64,000 nt of DNA from Endozoicomonas sp. G2_2 (GTDB lineage Bacteria; Pseudomonadota; Gammaproteobacteria; Nevskiales; Salinisphaeraceae), in contig NZ_JAGHQU010000009.1 in assembly GCF_017744135.1 (NCBI RefSeq), forward strand, positions 115,229 through 179,228. The letters run 5' to 3'. Shown one piece after another: positions 1 through 9,041 of the stretch. The first letter of the stretch is position 1, and every line of letters starts with the position of its first letter. The position numbers and the translations under genes were made by a program. The notes under the pieces are model-generated. The model was not told the DNA's origin. It made no database searches and saw only the letters and a program-made list of their open reading frames with translations.

Positions 1-1589
1 ATGCGCGACACCATGTTCATGTGGGGCTGCACGGCTGGGGCGTCTATGCCGTGGTGGGGCTGTGCCTGGCCTACTTCGGGTTTCGACAGAATCTGCCGCT
101 GCGTATCAGCTCGGCGCTGTATCCGCTGCTCGGTCGACGCGCGAGCGGGCCAATCGGCAACACCGTGGACGTGGTGGCCGTGTTCGGCACGCTGTTCGGT
201 GTGGCGGTCTCGCTCGGCTACGGCTCCCAGCAGGTCAACTCCGGGCTCAATCTGCTGTTCGGCGTGCCCGACAGCACCATCGTGCAGCTCGGGCTGATCG
301 CCATCATCACCGCCATGGCCACGCTGTCCGTCGTGCTCGGTCTGGATGCCGGCATCCGGCGCCTGTCCGAATTCAATATCGGCCTGGCCGTGATCCTTCT
401 GCTGTTCGTGGCGGTTGCCGGGCCGACACTTTATCTATGCAACATGCTGGTGGAAAACATCAGCTATTACCTGGTCACGCTGCCCGAAATCTCGATGACG
501 GGGTATCGCTATGTCGAAGGCAGCCAGGAAAACGACTTCCTGGTCGACTGGAAGCTGTTCTACTGGGCCTGGTGGGTCTCCTGGTCGCCGTTCGTGGGCA
601 TGTTCGTGGCCCGCGTCTCGCGCGGCCGCACGGTGCGGGAATTCGTGCTGGGCGTGCTGCTGGTGCCCACGTTCGCGACCTTTGTCTGGTTCACCGTGTT
701 CGGCGACACGGCCCTGCACCTGATCATGGCCCAGGGCGCGAGCGAGCTGCTCGACCAGGTCAGCGACAACGCCTCCACCGCGCTGTTCCACTTTCTTGAC
801 TACTTCCCAATCAGTGGCGTTACGTCGCTGCTGGCGACGGTCCTGGTGATCACCTTCTTCGTGACCTCGTCGGACTCCGGCTCGCTGGTCATCGATATTC
901 TCACCGCCAAGAGCGGCGCCGAGCCGCCAGTCTGGCAGCGCGTATTCTGGGCCGTGCTCGAGGGCGTGGTTGCCTCCGTGCTGCTGCTGGCCGGCGGCAT
1001 GGGTGCGCTGCGCTCGGCCACGCTCGCGTCCGCGCTGCCGTTCTCGCTGATCATCCTGGTGATGATGTACTGCCTGTACCGCTCGCTGCGCGTGGAAGCC
1101 ATCAAGCAGGACACGCTGCGCTACCCCGTGGGTGTGCCGCCGACCGTCGGCGAAGGCCGCACGTGGAAGACGCGCCTGGATGCGCTGGTCAGCTCGCCCA
1201 AGTCCGATCACGTCCAGGAATTCCTGAACGGCGTCGCCGAACCCGCGCTGCGCGAAGTGGCCAAACATTTCGAGGCCCGCTCGATGTCGTCACAGATTCG
1301 AGTCGAGGAAGGCCGCTGCCGGCTGGAAGTGGACCACGGCGCCGAGATCGACTTCGTCTACGGCATTCGCGCCCGGCGTTTCGTGCCGCCCGCGTTCGCG
1401 CTATCCGGCATGAGCAGCCGCGCCCACAAGGGCGACGACAACCACTATCGCGCCGAGGTCTATCTGCGCGAGGGCGGCCAGCGCTACAACGTGATCAGCT
1501 ATAACCAGCAACAGCTGATCGCCGACGTGCTCGACCAGTACGAAAACCACCTGCACTTCCTGTACATCCTGCGTTCACGGGAAGCCTAA
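1..1589 (+). CDS. betT: BCCT-family (BetT-type) transporter, 3' part with apparent frameshift
   Basis: Enters from outside the window and ends at the TAA at 1587-1589. The long frame from base 21 gives about 522 residues with several hydrophobic helices and the BCCT signature FYWAWWVSWSPFVGM near bases 558-602. It ends in a hydrophilic extension of roughly 150 residues after the last helix, as in BetT-like choline/betaine carriers of the inner membrane. The shorter BCCT gene at 3661 lacks this tail. The first codons are in a different frame: bases 1-26 read MRDTMFMWG in frame 1 while GLHGWGVYAVVG follows in frame 3, so one base appears to be missing near the GGGG run at 23-26. The family and the paralogue at 3661 (YHWALHPWAIYGVVAL) both expect a continuous segment there. 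The GTG at 21 is therefore not a real start. Substrate specificity is inferred from the family only. Confidence 0.8.
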   Translation, partial: ARHHVHVGLHGWGVYAVVGLCLAYFGFRQNLPLRISSALYPLLGRRASGPIGNTVDVVAVFGTLFGVAVSLGYGSQQVNSGLNLLFGVPDSTIVQLGLIAIITAMATLSVVLGLDAGIRRLSEFNIGLAVILLLFVAVAGPTLYLCNMLVENISYYLVTLPEISMTGYRYVEGSQENDFLVDWKLFYWAWWVSWSPFVGMFVARVSRGRTVREFVLGVLLVPTFATFVWFTVFGDTALHLIMAQGASELLDQVSDNASTALFHFLDYFPISGVTSLLATVLVITFFVTSSDSGSLVIDILTAKSGAEPPVWQRVFWAVLEGVVASVLLLAGGMGALRSATLASALPFSLIILVMMYCLYRSLRVEAIKQDTLRYPVGVPPTVGEGRTWKTRLDALVSSPKSDHVQEFLNGVAEPALREVAKHFEARSMSSQIRVEEGRCRLEVDHGAEIDFVYGIRARRFVPPAFALSGMSSRAHKGDDNHYRAEVYLREGGQRYNVISYNQQQLIADVLDQYENHLHFLYILRSREA

Positions 1590-1620
1590 AGAGCTGCCAG
1601 CCTGGCCCGATGGCGGCCCG

Positions 1621-1641
1621 GCCCGGCTGCCGCGGCCGGGC
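1621..1641 (+). terminator. GC-rich hairpin after the BCCT gene
   Basis: A perfect 7-bp stem GCCCGGC/GCCGGGC with a 7-nt loop lies about 30 bases past the transporter stop. There is no T-tract after it, so it is a weak candidate for an intrinsic terminator; it may only stabilise the mRNA end. Confidence 0.3.
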
Positions 1642-1699
1642 TCGCATACTCTAGGCGTCACAAGTGGTCTGTGCCGCAGCGCGCGGACAGCGTGGCCGA

Positions 1700-2017
1700 C
1701 TAGTTACCGGCCCGCGTATCGGCATGCGTCGATCGGGTTTCCTCGAAGCGCGCTGTCTGCTCGGGACTGGCTTCGGCCTGGTAGCGCTGCTTCCATTCGG
1801 CGTAGGGCATGCCATACACATGCGCGCGCGCCTGTTCGTAGTCCATCGATTCACCGCGATGTTCGGCCTCGGCGCGATACCACTTGGCGAGACAGTTCCG
1901 GCAGAAACCCGCCAGATTCATCAGATCGATGTTCTGTACGTCGGTGCGCTGCTGCAGGTGTTTGATCAGGCCGCGAAAGGCAGCGGCCTCGGATTCGATA
2001 CGCGTCTGTTCGTCCAC
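1700..2017 (-). CDS. DUF1244 family small protein
   Basis: A 105-residue protein with the hallmark DUF1244 core: TDVQNIDLMNLAGFCRNCL in the first third, then KWYRAEAE and VYGMPYAEWK. The paired cysteines in FCRNC are the most conserved feature of this proteobacterial family. Full length for the family, with no signal peptide or membrane segment, so probably cytosolic. Molecular function is not established. It is transcribed away from the deacetylase gene starting at 2236; the ~220 bp between them should hold both promoters. Confidence 0.85.
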   Translation of the reverse strand: MDEQTRIESEAAAFRGLIKHLQQRTDVQNIDLMNLAGFCRNCLAKWYRAEAEHRGESMDYEQARAHVYGMPYAEWKQRYQAEASPEQTARFEETRSTHADTRAGN

Positions 2018-2235
2018 GATGACCTCCAGATGAGCCGATATCGGCTTGAATCACGCCGCAAGTCTGACACCTCGTGCAACCGCAAAGCGCTCGGCAGCGC
2101 CGCCGTCTTGTCGGCGATCGGTTGATAAGACCTCAGCGCGCGTTCGCCGGCGCCCAAAAACCCGCAGGCGGCCCATACGCCGAAAATAGGCAACGGCGTG
2201 CGAGACTCCATGCCTGGCTTGCCGACGATACACCG

Positions 2236-3267
2236 ATGCAGACCTTTCATTCGGAGCACACCAAGCAACGCCGGGCGCTGACCGAGCTGGACGGCGGCCG
2301 GCTGGTCACACCCTATGAATGCCCCGAACGCGTGGACATGATCATCGAATGTGTGCGCGAAAGTGGCCTCGGCGCGGTGTCGACACCCGCGGCATACGGC
2401 CTCGATCCCGTGCTGGCGGTTCACGACGCTGCCTATGTGCGTTTTCTCGAACGCGCCTGGGACGACTGGGTAGCCGCCGGGCTGGCAGGCGAACCCATAC
2501 CGTCCATCTGGCCGGCGCGCCGCATGCGCGGCGATAGGGTCCCCGACCATATCGGCGGCGAAGTGGGCTACTACGCTCTGGCCGCCGAAACATCGCTGTG
2601 CGCCGGCACGTTTGCCGCGGCCCAGGCGAGCAAGGATATTGCGCTATCCGCGCTCGATCATCTCGTCGATACCGGCGAACCGGCGTTCGGGCTCTGCCGG
2701 CCGCCGGGCCATCACGCGGCCGTGGATCAGTACGGCGGCTACTGCTTCTTCAACAATGCCGCCATCGCCGCCCAGCGCGCGCTCGATCGCGGCGCGAGCC
2801 GGGTGGCGATCCTCGATATCGACTTCCACCACGGCAACGGCACCCAGGACATCTTCTATGCCCGCGACGATGTGCTTTTCGTGTCCATCCACGGCGACCC
2901 GCGCCAGGAATTCCCCTATTTTCTCGGCTACGCGGACGAAACGGGCCAAGGCGCGGGCGACGGGTTCAACGTCAATTACCCCCTGCCGAGCGGCACCGGG
3001 TACCCCAAATGGGCCGCCACGCTGGACCACGCCCTGGAACGCATCGCCCGCTACCGCGCCGACATGCTCATCGTCTCGCTCGGCGTCGATACCTTCGAGC
3101 ACGACCCGATCAGTTCCTTCCTGCTCAAGCGCGACGATTTCACCGACTGCGGCCAACGCTTGCGGCAAGCCGATCTGCCCACCGTGTTTCTCATGGAAGG
3201 CGGCTACGCCGTGGCCGATATCGGCACGAACACGGTCAACGTGCTGCGAGGTTTCAGTCGCGACTGA
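2236..3267 (+). CDS. histone deacetylase / acetylpolyamine amidohydrolase family protein
   Basis: A 343-residue zinc amidohydrolase of the class II HDAC/acetylpolyamine deacetylase superfamily. Visible motifs in order: RPPGHHAA (active-site His pair), GYCFFNNAAIAA, LDIDFHHGNGTQDIF (Asp and His zinc ligands), VSIHGDP, LGVDTFEHDP (second Asp ligand in the usual LGxDxxxxDP context) and the terminal EGGYAV with the glycines before the catalytic region. It should remove acetyl groups from small amines or acetyl-lysine. The ATG at 2236 is chosen because MQTFHSEHT matches the start of the domain; the open frame extends upstream to 2074 but that part is low-complexity and arginine-rich. Substrate is unknown. 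In a bacterium with two BCCT carriers nearby a role in polyamine or osmolyte metabolism is plausible but unproven. Confidence 0.88.
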   Translation: MQTFHSEHTKQRRALTELDGGRLVTPYECPERVDMIIECVRESGLGAVSTPAAYGLDPVLAVHDAAYVRFLERAWDDWVAAGLAGEPIPSIWPARRMRGDRVPDHIGGEVGYYALAAETSLCAGTFAAAQASKDIALSALDHLVDTGEPAFGLCRPPGHHAAVDQYGGYCFFNNAAIAAQRALDRGASRVAILDIDFHHGNGTQDIFYARDDVLFVSIHGDPRQEFPYFLGYADETGQGAGDGFNVNYPLPSGTGYPKWAATLDHALERIARYRADMLIVSLGVDTFEHDPISSFLLKRDDFTDCGQRLRQADLPTVFLMEGGYAVADIGTNTVNVLRGFSRD

Positions 3268-3660
3268 ATGGTAATTTTCAACACCCTGACCCGTGGCGCC
3301 ACGGCACCGACCGCATGCGCCCGTGAAAACGACACCCGATCGGGATGCGCGGTGTTAGCGGCGCGCCTCGCAATTACGTTCTGTTCCGCAATTAACTGAT
3401 TTGACGCCAAAACTCCCGTTAACGCGTTTTCTTCCAGTACAGCGTCCGATCGCCAATGCACAACATACCCGGGCATACGACCGACCCGATTTCGAGCACT
3501 CACGGCGCCTAGAACCCGCTTTTTGATTCCCTGCGGTTTTGACAGCGCACCGGCAGAGCCATAACCTCTGCGGGTCAATATCCGCGATTACCGCATCTTG
3601 AGCCCACGCGCGCGGCGTGAGGATCGATGCCCACGCGGCCATCCGCCTACAGGGGACGCA
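3268..3660 (+). other. non-coding leader upstream of the second BCCT gene
   Basis: 393 bases without a credible gene, visibly more AT-rich than the flanks around 3370-3440. A TTGACG at 3401-3406 is followed after 17 bases only by a poor -10 (GCGTTT), so no promoter can be assigned with confidence. A ribosome-binding AGGGGA lies just before the ATG at 3661. An osmotically regulated promoter would be expected here for a BCCT gene, but no known operator is recognisable. Confidence 0.35.
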
Positions 3661-5277
3661 ATGAATACGAGCGAACGGGTCGATGAACTCGAGGAACGCT
3701 ACGAGTTCGATTACGAGATCGGGGAAGACAACATCCACCCACTGGGGCTGGATCTGCACAACCCGGTGTTCATCTGGAGCGCACTGCTCATCCTGGTGTT
3801 CGTCGTCGGGTCGATGCTGTTTCCGGAAGTCTCGAAAAGCGGGCTCTCCGGTGCGCGCGACTGGGTGATCAACAGCTTCGACTGGCTGTTCCTGAGTGCG
3901 GGCAACGTGTTCGTGCTGTTCTGCCTCGCGCTGATCTTTCTGCCCTACGGGCGCGTTCGTCTGGGTGGCGAAGACGCCCGACCCGACTTCTCGCGCATGT
4001 CGTGGTTCGCCATGCTGTTCGCGGCCGGCATGGGCATCGGCCTGATGTTCTGGAGTGTGGCCGAACCGGTGGGCTACTTCACCGAATGGGCCGGTACGCC
4101 GCTGAACGTTCCGGGCGGCGACGAAGCCTCGAAGACGGCCGCCATGGGCGCGGTGATGTATCACTGGGCGCTGCATCCGTGGGCGATCTACGGCGTGGTC
4201 GCGCTCTCGCTCGCGTTCTTTGCCTATAACAAGGGCATGCCGCTGTCGATTCGTTCGACCTTCTACCCGCTGTTTGGCGACCGCGTCTGGGGCACGCTCG
4301 GCAACGTGATCGACACCATGGCCGTGCTCGCCACGATCTTCGGTCTGGCGACGTCGCTCGGCTTCGGCGCCCAGCAGGCCGCCGGTGGTCTCGAGTTCCT
4401 GTTCGGGATTCCGGCCAATCTGCCGCTGGAAATCGGCATCATCGCCGGCGTCACGGCCGTGGCGCTCGTCTCCGTGCTGCGCGGTATCGACGGCGGCGTG
4501 AAGCTGCTCAGCAACATCAACATGGGCCTGGCGGGTCTGCTGCTGCTGTTCGTGATCATCGCTGGCTCGATCTTCGCGTTCGCCGGCAACCTGTTCACGA
4601 CGTTCAGCGGCTATGCGGAATACCTGCTGCCGCTGAGCAACCCCGTCGGCCGTGAAGACCAGAGCTTCTACCACTCCTGGACCATCTTCTACTGGGCCTG
4701 GTGGATTTCCTGGTCGCCGTTCGTGGGCATGTTCATCGCGCGCGTTTCGCGTGGTCGCACCGTGCGTGAATTTCTCACCGCCGTGCTCATCGTGCCGATG
4801 GTCGTGACCGGGATCTGGATGGCCGCGTTTGGCGGCGTAGGCGTCGATCAGGCGCTCAACGGTGTCGGCTCGCTGGCCGGCGGAATTCAGGACTCCTCGC
4901 TCACGTTGTTCCGCATGCTTGAAAACATGCCGCTTACCAGCATCACCTCGTTCCTGGCGATCGTGCTCGTGCTGGTGTTCTTCATCACCTCATCGGACTC
5001 TGGTTCGCTGGTGATCGACACCATCACCGCCGGCGGCAAGACCGAAGCACCGGCCGCACAGCGCGTGTTCTGGTGTGCCGCGGAAGGCTTCATCGCGGCG
5101 GCCCTGCTGGTGGTCGGCGGCGCGGATGCGCTGTCTGCCCTGCAGGCGGCATCGGTCACCACCGGCCTGCCGTTCACCTTCGTTCTGCTGCTCATGTGCT
5201 ATTCGCTGCTCAAGGGCATCCAGCACGAACACAAGCTGCTGACCCTGCTGGACAAGCAGGAAGCCGGCGCAAGCTAG
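3661..5277 (+). CDS. BCCT-family glycine betaine transporter
   Basis: A 538-residue inner-membrane carrier of the betaine/choline/carnitine family, importing quaternary-ammonium osmoprotectants with Na+ or H+. About twelve hydrophobic segments are visible, with the family signatures AGMGIGLMFWSVAEP (about residue 120) and FYWAWWISWSPFVGMF (about residue 340), plus the TSSDSGSLV motif near residue 440. The C-terminal cytosolic tail is short, ending soon after the last helix, so it resembles OpuD-type rather than BetT-type members. The start at 3661 is preceded by AGGGGA; the frame opens earlier at 3598 but that stretch is not family-like. A strong intrinsic terminator follows at 5306. It is a paralogue of the gene ending at 1589. 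Confidence 0.92.
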   Translation: MNTSERVDELEERYEFDYEIGEDNIHPLGLDLHNPVFIWSALLILVFVVGSMLFPEVSKSGLSGARDWVINSFDWLFLSAGNVFVLFCLALIFLPYGRVRLGGEDARPDFSRMSWFAMLFAAGMGIGLMFWSVAEPVGYFTEWAGTPLNVPGGDEASKTAAMGAVMYHWALHPWAIYGVVALSLAFFAYNKGMPLSIRSTFYPLFGDRVWGTLGNVIDTMAVLATIFGLATSLGFGAQQAAGGLEFLFGIPANLPLEIGIIAGVTAVALVSVLRGIDGGVKLLSNINMGLAGLLLLFVIIAGSIFAFAGNLFTTFSGYAEYLLPLSNPVGREDQSFYHSWTIFYWAWWISWSPFVGMFIARVSRGRTVREFLTAVLIVPMVVTGIWMAAFGGVGVDQALNGVGSLAGGIQDSSLTLFRMLENMPLTSITSFLAIVLVLVFFITSSDSGSLVIDTITAGGKTEAPAAQRVFWCAAEGFIAAALLVVGGADALSALQAASVTTGLPFTFVLLLMCYSLLKGIQHEHKLLTLLDKQEAGAS

Positions 5278-5305
5278 ACGCACGACAACGCGTCGCGCAA
5301 ACGAA

Positions 5306-5335
5306 GGGCAGATGCTTCAGGCATCTGCCCTTTTT
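5306..5335 (+). terminator. intrinsic terminator of the BCCT gene
   Basis: Perfect 10-bp stem GGGCAGATGC/GCATCTGCCC, 5-nt loop TTCAG, then TTTTT, 28 bases after the stop codon. This is the clearest rho-independent terminator in the window. Confidence 0.92.
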
Positions 5336-5565
5336 CATGGGTGGCGTATGGATTGAAGATGGCGCCAAGCAAGCGGCTCGGCCATCCGTACCCTCGGAAG
5401 CAGCGCGCTTGCGACTGCGGGCGACTGCGGGCGGCTGCGTGCGGCCATGGCGCCCTGCGGCTCGAGCCACGTGCCGCGCGACATCCGCCATCCGACGCGC
5501 GTTCACGTCGGCGCGTCTGCCCTGCGATCGAGCGTCACGCCGCCGAGCGCTTGGCGTTATACCCT

Positions 5566-6627
5566 TTACGACTGCGCGGCGCGCACCGCCTCGGCCAGTG
5601 CGGCGACCGACAGCGGCGAGCTGCCCTCGGCCTTGTTGTTGATGGTCACGTACGCCGGCTGGCCGGCGCCGACCGTGCCCGCGATGACCCGCGCCAGCGT
5701 CGCGCGCGTGTCCAGATCCGGGTCGACGAGCTTGTCGAACGGCGCATAGAGATCACGCGCTCGTTCGTAGCCGAACGCGCCGTGGCGCACGTTCAGGTTC
5801 CAGCGACACACGAACGGCCCGGGCCACAGGCGTCGCAGCACGGGCAGCTGCCGCTCGATCGGCGGCATTTTCGGGTGCAGGCCCAGGCAATACGTCGCGC
5901 CCGTATCCTGCAGCGCTTCGACGAACGCCGGACACAGCCATTCGCCGTTGCGCACCTCGACCGCGATCACGGCCTGCGGGGCCCGATCGCGTACGCCAGC
6001 AATCGCCCGCAACATGGCGTGCAGCCTTGCGATCAGTTCGTCCATGTTCGCCGTCCACGACGGCGGCAGCGGGCTGATCTGGAAAACCAGCGCGCCGACC
6101 TTCGCACCCAGCCCTTCACAGGCGGGCGCCACGAACTGCGCCCAGGCCTGCTCGCCGTCCAGAAAACCCGGGTTCGGGCGTCGACCCTGGCCGCCGGCGT
6201 CCCGCACCAGCGCGTCCGTAACCTGGCTGGGTCCTTTGACGACGAAGCGGAAATCGTCCGGTACGGCGGCCGCGTAGTCGGCGTACTGGGCCGCGGTCAA
6301 CGGGCGGTAGAAACCGCGATCCAGCCCGACCGCGCCAAACAACGGGTGTGCGGCGTATGCCGACAGGCCCTCGCGCGAGAGCTGCTTGTCGCTGTAGGCG
6401 CGATCCCACACCAGACCGGCCCAGCCCGGAAAATGCCAGGACGACGTACCCAGGTGCAGCCCGCCGGGCAGATCGCGAGCCAAGGCCACGGTCTGCGCGT
6501 CGGGCTCGGCCGCCGTGACGCCGGCGGGTTTGTCCGCGGCAATTTCGGGAAACAGGCTGCCGCTAAGCGGCGGCGTGTCGTCGCGTGACGCAGGCATGGG
6601 CGAGTAGAAACGAAACGTCGCGCGCAT
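5566..6627 (-). CDS. DUF72 (YecE-like) family protein
   Basis: About 353 residues with the DUF72 TIM-barrel-like fold. Recognisable pieces are HLGTSSWHFPGWAG near residue 58, DRGFYRPLTAAQYADYA, FRFVVKGPSQVTD, the GALVFQISPLPP strand near the middle, AVEVRNGEWL and the late YVTINNKAEGSSP. The enzymatic role of the family is unknown. The first 45 residues are a proline- and alanine-rich leader not typical of YecE, and an internal ATG at 6597 is an alternative start; neither has a good Shine-Dalgarno. It may share a promoter region with nothing else, since the gene upstream on the same strand ends 94 bases away. Confidence 0.85.
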   Translation of the reverse strand: MRATFRFYSPMPASRDDTPPLSGSLFPEIAADKPAGVTAAEPDAQTVALARDLPGGLHLGTSSWHFPGWAGLVWDRAYSDKQLSREGLSAYAAHPLFGAVGLDRGFYRPLTAAQYADYAAAVPDDFRFVVKGPSQVTDALVRDAGGQGRRPNPGFLDGEQAWAQFVAPACEGLGAKVGALVFQISPLPPSWTANMDELIARLHAMLRAIAGVRDRAPQAVIAVEVRNGEWLCPAFVEALQDTGATYCLGLHPKMPPIERQLPVLRRLWPGPFVCRWNLNVRHGAFGYERARDLYAPFDKLVDPDLDTRATLARVIAGTVGAGQPAYVTINNKAEGSSPLSVAALAEAVRAAQS

Positions 6628-6720
6628 TCTAGAACACGCGCCGGCCGGGTTCGCGGGCGATGGCGCAGGCCGACGCGACGCCGGCCTATCAAGCCCATCA
6701 GGCCAATCAGCGCCGCGCGA

Positions 6721-7689
6721 TCACAGCCCCTGCGCGCCCCGCCGCAGCCAGCGGTGCACGAACGCCAGCTTGCGATGCGTGGATTCGGCCAGCAGGAACG
6801 GGTAGAGATCCGCCAGCCCCATCGACCGGTTCAGGTGATTGGTGCCGACCGCGATGGACGCGCCGATATAGATGAGCCGCTCGGAATCGGTTTCGGCGTA
6901 CGGGTCCCAGCTGCCGCCCGGCAGATTGGGCGACGAAAAACCGGCGGCCACGAAGCTGTCGGTAATGTCGGTCAGGTTCAACAGATGCGCCGTGGTCTCG
7001 GCCCAGTCCTCGTGCGGGTGCGCCGATGCATAGCTGCTCAGATAGCGTTGCGGCCAGTCGGCCGGCGGGCCGTTCTGGTAATGGCGTTGCAGCGCCTGGC
7101 CATAATCCGCGCGCTCGTCGCCGAACATCTCGCGAAAGGCGTCGAGAAAATCCTCCCGCAGACTCAGCCGCCACCAGAGCATATGGGCGATTTCGTGGCG
7201 CATATGGCCGATCATCGTGCGGTACGGCTCGCCGAGCGCCTGGCGCCGCTTGGTGCGGATCACCGGGTCCGCCTCGGCCACGCTGATGGTGACCACGCCC
7301 TGGGCATGGCCCATGGGCGCCGGGTTTTCGCCGTACTCGCCCAGCATGTGAAACATCGGCCGCGTGCCCGGGTCTTCCGGGCGAAACCAGTGCCAGCGCC
7401 CGAGGTTGTCCAGCACCCAGCGCTTGGCCGCTTCCGTCTCCGCCCAGTCCGGGATGACGTTGTCGATCGACGGGTCCGGCGCCAGCTTCGTCATGTCGCA
7501 GGAACGACAGAACGCGCCCGGCTCCGGGGCGATCCAGTTGCAGCCGATGCGTTCGCGGTTGGCGCAGAACGGCGGCATCGGCAGAAACGCCCGCGCTTGC
7601 GGGTCGTAGGCCACCGGCGTGCCGTCTGCGGTGGTGAGATTATCGAACCAGAGCGAACCGGGACCGACCGGATTGCTGAATACGCGCAT
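6721..7689 (-). CDS. putative zinc-binding metallopeptidase (Peptidase_Mx-like)
   Basis: A 322-residue protein matching the bacterial family of putative zinc-binding metallopeptidases. It has a GTRPMFHMLGEYGENPAPMG segment in the centre, the HExxH-type motif RHEIAHMLWW at about residue 163, and a downstream DWAETTAHLLNLTDI that supplies a glutamate and histidine in the usual spacing. A second cysteine cluster is visible N-terminally (CANRERIGC then CRSC). The start at 7689 (MRVFSNPVG) matches the usual start of the family, while the frame opens earlier at 7827. Oddly, the first pair of CxxC knuckles normal at residues 5-30 is absent here, replaced by SNPVGPGS and TTADG. Substrate and localisation are unknown; no signal peptide. 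Confidence 0.72.
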   Translation of the reverse strand: MRVFSNPVGPGSLWFDNLTTADGTPVAYDPQARAFLPMPPFCANRERIGCNWIAPEPGAFCRSCDMTKLAPDPSIDNVIPDWAETEAAKRWVLDNLGRWHWFRPEDPGTRPMFHMLGEYGENPAPMGHAQGVVTISVAEADPVIRTKRRQALGEPYRTMIGHMRHEIAHMLWWRLSLREDFLDAFREMFGDERADYGQALQRHYQNGPPADWPQRYLSSYASAHPHEDWAETTAHLLNLTDITDSFVAAGFSSPNLPGGSWDPYAETDSERLIYIGASIAVGTNHLNRSMGLADLYPFLLAESTHRKLAFVHRWLRRGAQGL

Positions 7690-8042
7690 GCAGAAAAATC
7701 CAAAAAATGACACAGCGTGATGATTCGCACTGTACGCCGTTTGGACAGCGCTATCTGCGGATGCGTCGGCAGCGAGCGTCGACATCACGCGCGACGATTG
7801 ACCGGATCGCGGCCTCGGCAAAATCACGCGCGCCCGAGCGAAGGAGCGCGGCGGCGCGCATATAACGCGGCTGGAGCCTCATCCCTGGTCACTAGTCGCC
7901 CGTGACACGTCACAGCGCGAACGATCAGTCACGTACCGCGCGAGATCGGCGCCATAACGACAAGGGGTTGCGACCGCTACCTTGCCTGTCCGGCGGCGCG
8001 AAGTGAACGTGGTCTTGTCGTGGACTCAACGCAGCCGGGCCA
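7690..8042. other. intergenic region without recognisable gene
   Basis: 353 bases between two minus-strand genes. I see no conserved ORF, RNA gene or terminator. The most 3' part may contain the promoter of the metallopeptidase gene. Confidence 0.4.
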
Positions 8043-8846
8043 TCATTCGAGGACTTCTATTGCCTGCCCCACGGTCACCTCGCCGCAATTCTCGGCAACG
8101 AGGTTCTGCCCGAAGTACACGTTGTTACCCGCACCCTTGCGATAGCGCATCAACGCGCGCATGGGTTCGCCGTCTGCCCGACGTACGCCGCGTTCCGGGT
8201 CGACGGTAATCATCACGCAGCGCGAACACGGCGCATCGACCCGAAACACCACGTCGCCAATGCGAACCCGTCGCCACTCGTCTTCGGCAAACGCCGGCGT
8301 ACCGCTGGCCACGAGGTTGGGCCGGAACTGGGCCATCACGTGCGAGCCGTCGGTGCGGGTATTTACGTCCGCAAGCGATGCCTCGGACGTAAGCAGCAGC
8401 GGGTAACCGTCGGCAAAGCTCACGCGGGTTTCGATGAGGTCGCGGTAGCGGCTCGATCGCTCGCCCAGCCACAGCAGACTCATCGGCTCGCCCACCACGC
8501 GGCTCATCCAGGCGTCGAGCCGAATCGTGGTGGTCAGCGCACAGAAATCGTCCGCCCACACCCGGGTGTCGAATTTTTCCCGCGCGAACGCCTGGCGCGA
8601 TTCGGTAAGCGCCACCTGATCATCATGAATCAGCGACAGCCGTTCGCCGTCGAACCGCGCGACGACCCGCTGCAACGCCGGATACTTGCGCGCGGTCACG
8701 AACGAACCGTCCGGTTTCACCACCATGAAACGGCGATCCTGTTCGAGCCCTTCTTCGAAAACCCGCGCGCTCGGCAACGACTCGCCGGCCGTCGATTTGA
8801 TCGGGTAGCGATAGATCGCAGACAGCGTCGGCACGATGGTCTCCAT
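8043..8846 (-). CDS. MOSC domain protein (YcbX-like)
   Basis: A 267-residue protein with the two-part YcbX layout. The N-terminal MOSC beta-barrel domain starts ALSAIYRYPIKS-like (here LSAIYRYPIKSTAGESL) and continues through QDRRFMVV. The MOSC domain contains LLLTSEASLADVN, QFRPNLVASG and the cysteine motif DAPCSRCVMITVDPERG that binds the molybdenum cofactor sulfur. It ends with YFGQNLVAEN and VGQAIEVLE. The family transfers sulfur to, or uses, Moco, for example in reduction of N-hydroxylated compounds. The ATG at 8846 is chosen over an upstream TTG because it matches the family start. An [2Fe-2S] ferredoxin domain found in long YcbX proteins is absent. Confidence 0.85.
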   Translation of the reverse strand: METIVPTLSAIYRYPIKSTAGESLPSARVFEEGLEQDRRFMVVKPDGSFVTARKYPALQRVVARFDGERLSLIHDDQVALTESRQAFAREKFDTRVWADDFCALTTTIRLDAWMSRVVGEPMSLLWLGERSSRYRDLIETRVSFADGYPLLLTSEASLADVNTRTDGSHVMAQFRPNLVASGTPAFAEDEWRRVRIGDVVFRVDAPCSRCVMITVDPERGVRRADGEPMRALMRYRKGAGNNVYFGQNLVAENCGEVTVGQAIEVLE

Positions 8847-9041
8847 TGAATTGAATAAGGGCTTGTACGGCAAAAGCGGCCAAGGTCACGCCGCACGAAC
8901 GCCGGGGTGAAAACCGTGGCCGGCCATCCCATTCTTCGTCGGCGAGCGAGCGCGCCGCCCCCGTATTCCGGGCCGCAGTTGCAAAAGGCCAGCCGATCGC
9001 GGTTTGATGCGGTTTAAGTAAAGACCCGGCAAAGGAATTTC

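Noticed and set aside
3401..3429. TTGACG-N17-GCGTTT as a promoter for the BCCT gene
   Set aside because: The -10 is too poor and it lies about 230 bases upstream of the start; not called as a promoter.
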